Part shown: positions 57,438-64,000 of the stretch, one piece after another
Position numbering within the stretch: the first letter of the stretch is position 1
How the letters are laid out: each line of letters starts with the position of its first letter
NCBI GenBank assembly: GCA_016181005.1
Contig: JACPAE010000003.1
Span: 1-64,000, forward strand
Direction: 5' to 3'
DNA: 64,000 nt
Source: Candidatus Aenigmatarchaeota archaeon
GTDB taxonomy: Archaea; Aenigmatarchaeota; Aenigmatarchaeia; CG10238-14; SCSR01
Notes under the pieces: model-generated
Told to the model about the DNA's origin: nothing
The model's database searches: none
The model's input: only the letters and a program-made list of their open reading frames with translations
Program-made: the position numbers and the translations under genes

Positions 57438-58436
57438 ATGAAAATGAGCAGGATCAAATGGGTTGCCCTCATTGCTGTCGTCCTTCTTGTAGGATTCGCG
57501 TACGTGGAGGGCGCCACATTAATAAAATCCATAAGGATATTGAATGGGATGTTCTCCAATGCTGAAAGCAGTTATTTTCAAGTTAGCACGCCCGAAGTGA
57601 TTGTGCTGGACAATCAGACCAAGCTCTACATATTCAAGCCTGCGTCCAACGAGAAGCATCCTGCGATGATTTTTTCATTGGGTTTGTGGGAGAACGGCAC
57701 TGACCCTAGATTGCAAAAGCCGGTCGAAACTCTGGTGAACAACGGTTTTGTTGTGGAGCTTGTCGAATCAAACGACACTGCAAGCGGCTATCTGACAAAC
57801 AACAGCGTGAACAGTCTGGTTAAGGGATTTACTTACATGGAAAATCAGGATTATGTGCAGAAGGACAAGATTGGATTTTTCGGCATATCAGTCGGCGCGT
57901 CAGTAGCTTACGTTGCATCCGCGAATCCTGGAATAAGGGATGATGTTCTGTTTATCTTTTGGCTGGGAGGATATTATGACGGTATGGAGTATGTGACGGA
58001 TGTGTTTTCAGATTCCACAGTGCATAACGGAAAAATCATAGAATACCATGCTGACCAGAAAGTTAAGAATGCGTTGCTGACGATGGGAATCATAGACGAG
58101 GAGACTGCTGGAAGGCTGGCACCAACTAAAGACCGTGAGGAAATAAGAGCTTTATTGGAAAGTTCGTCTGCAATTAAGGAACGTATTAGCGCAATTTCGC
58201 CCAGCAATTATGAAGTCGAAGTGAAAATATTTGCGGTCCATGACGTCAATGACAGCTATGTCCCGTTCACGCAGTCCATCCGCCTGGTTGAAGAAAGGGA
58301 AGTAGATGCGCATGTGCAGACTGAACTCGTCAGGCACGCCGTACCGAAGGTTGACGTGGAACTGTTTCAATTTTTGAAAGAGTACGTCAAACTAGTTTTC
58401 CTCACCAACGGGGTGCTGAAGCTGACTGAGAATTAG
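57438..58436 (+). CDS. Alpha/beta-hydrolase-like membrane-anchored protein
   Basis: N-terminal TM; KIGFFGISVGASVAYVA nucleophile elbow; VHDVNDSYVPF. Confidence 0.7.
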   Translation: MKMSRIKWVALIAVVLLVGFAYVEGATLIKSIRILNGMFSNAESSYFQVSTPEVIVLDNQTKLYIFKPASNEKHPAMIFSLGLWENGTDPRLQKPVETLVNNGFVVELVESNDTASGYLTNNSVNSLVKGFTYMENQDYVQKDKIGFFGISVGASVAYVASANPGIRDDVLFIFWLGGYYDGMEYVTDVFSDSTVHNGKIIEYHADQKVKNALLTMGIIDEETAGRLAPTKDREEIRALLESSSAIKERISAISPSNYEVEVKIFAVHDVNDSYVPFTQSIRLVEEREVDAHVQTELVRHAVPKVDVELFQFLKEYVKLVFLTNGVLKLTEN

Positions 58437-58444
58437 GGGTATTT

Positions 58445-59073
58445 ATGAAAGCATTAATCCAACTTGCTGAGCTGAAGAAACTGAGCTCCGATATGAGGTT
58501 GGCTGCAGAGAAATGGAGCGAACCGTGGCAAACTTTGATTGCAACTATCTTGTCCGCAAGAACGAGGGACGAGAAGACTATTCCAGTCTCCCAACAATTA
58601 TTCAAGAGGTATGCAAGTGTGAGATCTCTAGCAAATGCGGATTTAAAAGACGTCCAAAAGATAATAAGGCCGATTAATTTCTATAGAACTAAAGGCCGAT
58701 TAATTTCTATAGAACTAAATCCAAAAGCATTGTAAATTGTGCTAGGATTCTAGTTGAAAATTATGAAGGTGTGCTGCCAAAAGATTTCGACAAACTAATC
58801 AAGTTGCCTGGTGTTGGAAGGAAGACTGCAAATGTTTTCCTCTCGGAAATGGGGAAAGATACTATAGGTGTCGATACGCATGTGGCTTACATATCAAGGA
58901 AATTAGGATGGACTAAAAGCAACAAGCCAGAAATAATTGAAGCAGATTTGAAGCGCCTTTTTCCAAGGAGTTACTGGAGGAGGATTAATAGGATTTTAGT
59001 AAGGTTTGGTAAAAGCTATATAAGTAAGAAGGGAAAAGGCAGAATTTTGCAACAGATTAAAAAAATAAAGTAA
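58445..59073 (+). pseudogene. nth: Endonuclease III-like DNA glycosylase, frameshifted by a 26-bp tandem duplication
   Basis: N-part EPWQTLIATILSARTRDE, C-part LPGVGRKTANVFLSEMGKDTIGVDTHVAYISRKLG; removing one repeat copy restores INFYRTKSKSIVNCARI. Confidence 0.9.
58668..58719 (+). repeat. Perfect 26-bp tandem duplication inside nth
   Basis: GGCCGATTAATTTCTATAGAACTAAA x2. Confidence 0.97.
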
Positions 59074-59143
59074 GGTTTTAAGTTGGTTTTAACCGCTAAT
59101 CACTTGTACAAATATCTTCCTGAAAAGGTCTGATACAGCCTTA

Positions 59144-60268
59144 TTATCTTTTCCCAAATGTCAAATATCTGCCGAATGCTTCTTTAAACTTTCCTTCCAT
59201 GTCTTTCGGTATTGCATAAGCATGAGTCCCATCTTGGCCTACGTTCTTTCCACCCAAATGTGCATATTCATCACTTAATAAGAGTATTCCAATTTCATTT
59301 GCTTTACCTAGTATAGTCTTTCTCCAAGTATTTTTAGGAGCATAGGAACGGACTATATCTTCGATTAAGATATAACCATCTACTAAATTTTGTGGCGAGC
59401 TACCGAATTCTCCTTCTGTTAATCCTGCTTCTTCATAATTAGTATGGGCTAAAGCTGAAGGCGGCAACCTTTCTATCCACGGGACATTCGGAACCATATC
59501 TTTTCTAAATTCTTGCAGTCTGCCGTATTTTATATACATGCCTTTTAGAGTCATCGGGTCTCGTTCAATATATTCTCCCAGACCTAGTGCTATTCCTATA
59601 AGCGCTTGCACGTCGTCTTCTGACGAATCAAGCATAATGAAAGGGCTTAAGGCCATCCTGATAGGTAAATAAGGTAGATTTGGTATCATATTGTCACTAA
59701 CCATTGCAATTGTGATTTTATCCTTCCAAGGTAACTTGGTAGCCAATTGCTTGCGAAATTCTTCCAAAGAAGAAAGCGGGACATAAGGTCTTTCGCGATA
59801 GTCCCTCGTATCAACAAGCCATTCTACATAACCAAGATTTCGTGCAATGTCATTTACGGTTCGTCGCACATCTTTATCTTCTGGATATAGCAACAAAGGC
59901 TCTATTGCCCTAAAAAGTGAAGTGTGTGTGCTCATATCTGCATATCTTACCGGGTTTGGAGATTGAGCAGGCGTAGGTGCTTCAGCGGGAGTGGGTAACT
60001 TTGCTACAGGCGAACTGCTACTTGTGCTGGACAGCGGAATAGAGGTGGGATAAAGTTGTGTTATTAAAGTTCGGGAGAAATCTGTAACTTGAAGAGTTGT
60101 GCCATCAAGTTTTACCATAATATCCAGTCCTGTGTTAGCTAGTTTTTGTTTAAGTTCCTCAAAGTTTTCTGGTGACAATTCCGGACTAGAATTTAATCCC
60201 CTTATAGCTAATTTCATAATTTCCAGCAAGCCTTCGTAAAGTTCATCGTCCATGAATTGCTTATACAC
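59144..60268 (-). CDS. Hypothetical protein with Pro/Ser/Thr-rich linker
   Basis: 374 aa; STSSSSPVAKLPTPAEAPTPAQSPNPV. Confidence 0.6.
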   Translation of the reverse strand: MYKQFMDDELYEGLLEIMKLAIRGLNSSPELSPENFEELKQKLANTGLDIMVKLDGTTLQVTDFSRTLITQLYPTSIPLSSTSSSSPVAKLPTPAEAPTPAQSPNPVRYADMSTHTSLFRAIEPLLLYPEDKDVRRTVNDIARNLGYVEWLVDTRDYRERPYVPLSSLEEFRKQLATKLPWKDKITIAMVSDNMIPNLPYLPIRMALSPFIMLDSSEDDVQALIGIALGLGEYIERDPMTLKGMYIKYGRLQEFRKDMVPNVPWIERLPPSALAHTNYEEAGLTEGEFGSSPQNLVDGYILIEDIVRSYAPKNTWRKTILGKANEIGILLLSDEYAHLGGKNVGQDGTHAYAIPKDMEGKFKEAFGRYLTFGKR

Positions 60269-60297
60269 AGTAAAATTTAAATATGAAAGGGGGATGA

Positions 60298-60447
60298 ATG
60301 CGGCGAGCTTCAGAGCTGGCTAAAGGATTCCCAATGAAATACTGGGAGAAAATTAATCCTATCTTAGTTAGATTTGGCAAGACGTACACGAGCAGAAAGA
60401 AGAAGGACGAGCTACTGGAGAACATCAAGAACATTGATGGAAGTTAA
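60298..60447 (+). pseudogene. C-terminal fragment of a second endonuclease III-like gene
   Basis: FPMKYWEKINPILVRFGKTYTSRKKKDELLENIKNIDGS aligns with FPRSYWRRINRILVRFGKSYISKKGKGRILQQIKKIK of nth. Confidence 0.7.
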
Positions 60448-60448
60448 C

Positions 60449-61720
60449 TTATCTTTTAACCAGCCTTCTTGCATCAATCATATGAGCATACGCCGGGTAC
60501 TCGTAAAACGGTAATCCGTCGTCAACATGGGATAAAACACTAGCTATTGTCATGCTTTTCACGAAACCGGCTTCTGTAACGCTGTGGATTACATACAAAT
60601 GGTCACCGAACTCCACGACAGGCAATCTGTCTTTACTATTTTTAGGATAGGTTATGTAGCTTCCCCAGGCACTGCTTATGTTCAAATCTTTCTCTTCTAG
60701 CTGAGGGTAAAGTTCGACGACCTGCCTCTTAACTCTTTCGTTTTCTACTTCAGAGGGAACTCTTTCTGAACGAGACCGTGTAGCGCGGGATTCGCTGCCA
60801 ACAATAAGACGATTCCCCACCCGCCTCAAATAAGTGTAAGAGCGATCGTAGCTTTCTACCCATCCAATTTTTAAACTCCCTACATTATTGCCTTGTTCCT
60901 CTGTCAGATCTATTGAGATTACATGGGCATAAGCAGATCTTACAAGATCGTCGCGCGGTAAAGTATCGATAGAATAAACAATGCCCCCGTATGCCTGAGT
61001 GGCTACAACCACTGTTCTTGCCTCAACGTATCCTTCGTTAGTGTAAATCCTGTAGGTGCCATTTAGTTCTCGTTCGATTTTTCGAACCTCGCTGTTTTCA
61101 TAAACCACAGCGCCCTCTTTTTCCGCACCCCCAATCAGTCCTTCAACGAAATTAACAGGATCCACCACCCAAACTTCTTCTTCCGGATAAAAAATTGCAG
61201 TATCCAGGTTAGGACTGTATATAAGACCTGACTCTTTTACTTCCCCGGACGTCAAGATTCTTACTTGCGGCAATCCGTGCTTTTTTCTGATGCCGTCTTC
61301 ATTCTTCATTTTTTCCCTTATCCAGTCTATGTCGGAATCGCCCGCAAACCCCATTCCCATTCCCCCTGTACGCTCGTATCTGATGCTCAACTTGTCGAAA
61401 ATGGGGGGAAGTGAATCCATAGTTTCTTTGTTCGTTCTGTAAGCAAAAACCGCGTCCAACTCAGATATTTCTTCCTCTTCCGCAAGATCATAAATTCCTC
61501 CATTCTCGGGAATAAGTATGCCGACTCCGGCGGCGGAAGATCCTGAGGCAACACGCCCCTTTTCCAAAAGCGCAACTTTATGGCCTTTTCTGCTGAATTC
61601 GTAAGCGCAGGCAGAACCTGCAATACCACAACCTATCACGGCGACGTCCACAATTACCGGCCCTGCAAGAGAACCGTATGGAGGCAATGTACGATCTGGA
61701 CTTACACCCTGCGTAGCCAT
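60449..61720 (-). CDS. FAD-dependent oxidoreductase (DAO family)
   Basis: VAVIGCGIAGSACAYEFSRKGHKVALLEKG; AGVGI; C-terminal VTEAGF. Confidence 0.9.
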   Translation of the reverse strand: MATQGVSPDRTLPPYGSLAGPVIVDVAVIGCGIAGSACAYEFSRKGHKVALLEKGRVASGSSAAGVGILIPENGGIYDLAEEEEISELDAVFAYRTNKETMDSLPPIFDKLSIRYERTGGMGMGFAGDSDIDWIREKMKNEDGIRKKHGLPQVRILTSGEVKESGLIYSPNLDTAIFYPEEEVWVVDPVNFVEGLIGGAEKEGAVVYENSEVRKIERELNGTYRIYTNEGYVEARTVVVATQAYGGIVYSIDTLPRDDLVRSAYAHVISIDLTEEQGNNVGSLKIGWVESYDRSYTYLRRVGNRLIVGSESRATRSRSERVPSEVENERVKRQVVELYPQLEEKDLNISSAWGSYITYPKNSKDRLPVVEFGDHLYVIHSVTEAGFVKSMTIASVLSHVDDGLPFYEYPAYAHMIDARRLVKR

Positions 61721-61753
61721 ATACGTATTATTGAAGGTAAATAATTTATTTAT

Positions 61754-63469
61754 ATGAAGAACTTCGAAATAGCTAAAATTCTTTACAATATAGCTCTTTA
61801 CTTGGAGATGGAAGAGGAGCAGTTCAAACCAAGGGCTTATGAGAAAGCCGCCCGCTCAATCGAGGCTCTGACAGAAGATGTTTCTGGAATTTACAAACGG
61901 GGCGGAATAAAGGCGTTAATGGAAATTCCTGGAGTCGGTGAAAGCATCGCCGAGAAAATTGAGGAAATGCTACTGACCGGGAAGCTGAAGTACTATGAAA
62001 GGCTAAAAAAGAGAATTCCAGTCGACATCGAAGGATTGACATCGATAGAAGGCGTTGGCCCTAAGACGATTAAGATACTCTACAAGAAGCTGAAGATAAG
62101 GACTGTAGGACAGCTGGAGAAGGTTGCAAAACAGGGAAGGATAAGTAAGTTGGAAGGTTTTGGGAATAAGAGTGAGCAGGATATCTTGCGTGGAATTGAA
62201 TTTTTGAAGAGAGGGAAGGGAAGGTTCCTGCTTGGCTATGCAATGCCTCTTTTGAAGGAAATTGAAGGCAGGCTAGGTAAATTGCCCGAAGTTAAAAAGG
62301 TGGACATTGGGGGCAGCACAAGGAGGATGAAGGAGACCATAGGCGACGCGGACTTTCTCGTTGTTTCAAGCAAGCCGCAGAAGGTGATGGACTTTTTCAC
62401 GACTATGCCTGAAATAGCGCATGTTTCCAGCAAGGGGCTGACCAAGTCAATGGTGAAGCTGAAGAACGGTTTGGATGCAGATATTCGTGTCGTACCAGAG
62501 GGAAGCTATGGCGCTGCGCTGCAATACTTCACCGGCAACAAGGACCATAACATTGCATTGAGAAAGATTGCCATTGAAAAGGGTTGGAAGTTGAGTGAGT
62601 ATGGGATTTTTGACAAAAGTGATAGGCAAATAGCTGGAAAGAGTGAGGAAGAGGTGTATAAAAAATTAGGAATGGCGTGGATTCCGCCGGAGCTGAGGGA
62701 GAATACAGGTGAGATAGAAGCTGCTATGAAAAACAAACTGCCTAAGCTGATTGATTATGGGTCATTAAAAGGGGATTTGCAAATACAGACTAAATGGACG
62801 GACGGTACTAATTCCATAAAAGAAATGGCTGAAGAAGCTGAAAATTTGGGGTTGGAATATATAGCGATTACAGATCACACCAAAAGAAATGCGTTTGTTG
62901 GCGGTCTTGATGAAAAGCAAATATTGAAACAAAAAAAAGAGATTGAGAAGACGAATAAAGAACTCGATGGTTTAAGAATTTTATCCGGAACGGAAGTCGA
63001 TATACTCAAAAACGGGGTATTAGACATATCCGACAAGGTTCTGTCACAATTGGATGTTGTGGGTGCGTCGGTGCACTCTAATTTTAACTTGTCAAAAGTG
63101 CAGCAAACTGAGAGAATAATAAAGGCTATGGAAAACGAGCATGTCGACATTTTGTTTCATCCAACTGGAAGGGTGATACAACAGCGGGAGCCTTATGATG
63201 TTGATATGGAAAGGATAATACAGACAGCAAAGGAGACGGGAACCATCCTTGAAATTAATGCTTTTCCCAGCAGGCTTGACTTGAAGGACGAGCACATAAA
63301 ACTTGCGGTGAAGCATGGTGCCAAGTTGATAATAAATTCTGACGCTCACAACAAGAACCAGATTCGTTTTCTTGAGTTTGGGGTTGCGCAGGCGAGAAGA
63401 GGGTGGGCTGAAAGCAAGGATGTTGTCAATACGAGGAAGTTGAAGGATTTTTTGAAACTTTTGAAATGA
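61754..63469 (+). CDS. polX: Family X DNA polymerase with PHP domain
   Basis: HhH motifs IPGVGESIAEKI, IEGVGPKTIK; GDADFLV; PHP AITDHTKRN, HPTGR, NSDAHN. Confidence 0.95.
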   Translation: MKNFEIAKILYNIALYLEMEEEQFKPRAYEKAARSIEALTEDVSGIYKRGGIKALMEIPGVGESIAEKIEEMLLTGKLKYYERLKKRIPVDIEGLTSIEGVGPKTIKILYKKLKIRTVGQLEKVAKQGRISKLEGFGNKSEQDILRGIEFLKRGKGRFLLGYAMPLLKEIEGRLGKLPEVKKVDIGGSTRRMKETIGDADFLVVSSKPQKVMDFFTTMPEIAHVSSKGLTKSMVKLKNGLDADIRVVPEGSYGAALQYFTGNKDHNIALRKIAIEKGWKLSEYGIFDKSDRQIAGKSEEEVYKKLGMAWIPPELRENTGEIEAAMKNKLPKLIDYGSLKGDLQIQTKWTDGTNSIKEMAEEAENLGLEYIAITDHTKRNAFVGGLDEKQILKQKKEIEKTNKELDGLRILSGTEVDILKNGVLDISDKVLSQLDVVGASVHSNFNLSKVQQTERIIKAMENEHVDILFHPTGRVIQQREPYDVDMERIIQTAKETGTILEINAFPSRLDLKDEHIKLAVKHGAKLIINSDAHNKNQIRFLEFGVAQARRGWAESKDVVNTRKLKDFLKLLK

Positions 63470-63513
63470 TCACGACAATTTTAGATAAATTTTATATAAC
63501 CGCCGTTAAGTAA

Positions 63514-63578
63514 GTCACGAAGTGACCAAATTCCGAAAGAATTTGAGTTGTCATGCCAATATAAAGTCAGGGATTGGC
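63514..63578 (+). ncRNA. Candidate small structured RNA with three consecutive hairpins
   Basis: GTCAC-GAA-GTGAC; AAATTC-CGAAA-GAATTT; GCCAAT-N12-ATTGGC; TATA-like TTTTATATAA at 63490. Confidence 0.4.
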
Positions 63579-63641
63579 GAGCGACGGAAGTATATACTAC
63601 AGTATATGGGTTTATTTAACCTTTCTGAATAAAGAAATTTT

Positions 63642-63875
63642 ATGGAATTTGATTATACCGACCACGCTGAAGAAAATATAAAAGAGAGAAAATTGAGCAA
63701 GAAGGTTATTGAAGATGTTATTATTAATCCCGAGAAAGTTATAGAAGGTAGATTTGACAGAAAAATAGCACAGAAAATTGTAGGCAACAAACTGCTAAGG
63801 GTTATTTATGAGCAAGAAGATAATATTTATGAGATTGTTACAGCATACTATACAAAGCGTGAAAGATACAAGTGA
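63642..63875 (+). CDS. DUF4258-like protein, putative toxin
   Basis: YTDHAEENIKERKLSKKVIEDVIINPEKVIEGRFDRKIAQKIVGNKLLRVIYEQEDNIYEIVTAYYT. Confidence 0.75.
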   Translation: MEFDYTDHAEENIKERKLSKKVIEDVIINPEKVIEGRFDRKIAQKIVGNKLLRVIYEQEDNIYEIVTAYYTKRERYK

Positions 63876-63880
63876 GATAT

Positions 63881-64000
63881 ATGAAAATAACGTATGATCC
63901 GAGAGCAGATGCGATGAACATCAAGTTCCAAGAAGGGAAGTACGATATAAGCAAAGAGGTAGCAGAAGGCATAATTATTGATTACACCAAAACTGGCAAG
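63881..64000 (+). CDS. DUF2283-like protein, partial at right edge
   Basis: MKITYDPRADAMNIKFQEGKYDISKEVAEGIIIDYTKTGK... Confidence 0.75.
   Translation, partial: MKITYDPRADAMNIKFQEGKYDISKEVAEGIIIDYTKTGK

Noticed and set aside
1-64000. CRISPR array or cas genes
   Set aside because: No regularly spaced direct repeats and no Cas-like ORFs seen.

Overview
This 64-kb window is archaeal chromosome. It carries archaeal information-processing genes: RfcS/RfcL, MCM, TBP, aIF2-beta, an RPA-like OB-fold protein, RNase HII, AspRS, GatCAB, Dph2, FtsZ, NreA, PolX and RNase P RNA. Leaders look short and AT-rich with TATA boxes, and several toxin-antitoxin-like modules are present. This is consistent with a DPANN-type or other small-genome archaeon, but taxonomy was not tested. 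Most genes are ordinary. The accessory content includes a cell-surface cluster at 10.7-19.6 kb, an R-M/Vsr/EVE island at 44.8-49.2 kb next to an IS4-like transposase, and lipoprotein genes with Thr/Pro linkers. The observations I rate highest are these. (1) All three clear tRNA genes (Asn-GTT, Ser-GCT, Val-GAC) only fold if two very short introns (about 12-19 nt) are removed from each, one in the 5' half and one in the anticodon arm. (2) A 5mC methyltransferase / restriction endonuclease / Vsr island is built as two convergent operons that contain paralogous zinc-finger microproteins. (3) A large surface protein contains a legumain/GPI8-like (C13) domain with the catalytic Cys apparently replaced by Ser. 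(4) There are micro-ORFs with strong Shine-Dalgarno sites, including an acidic 22-aa peptide after ftsZ and MARRRRRAAAAAAR. (5) The nth gene is frameshifted by a perfect 26-bp tandem duplication and msrA by a short deletion. All family calls are by eye from sequence motifs; no database search was run.
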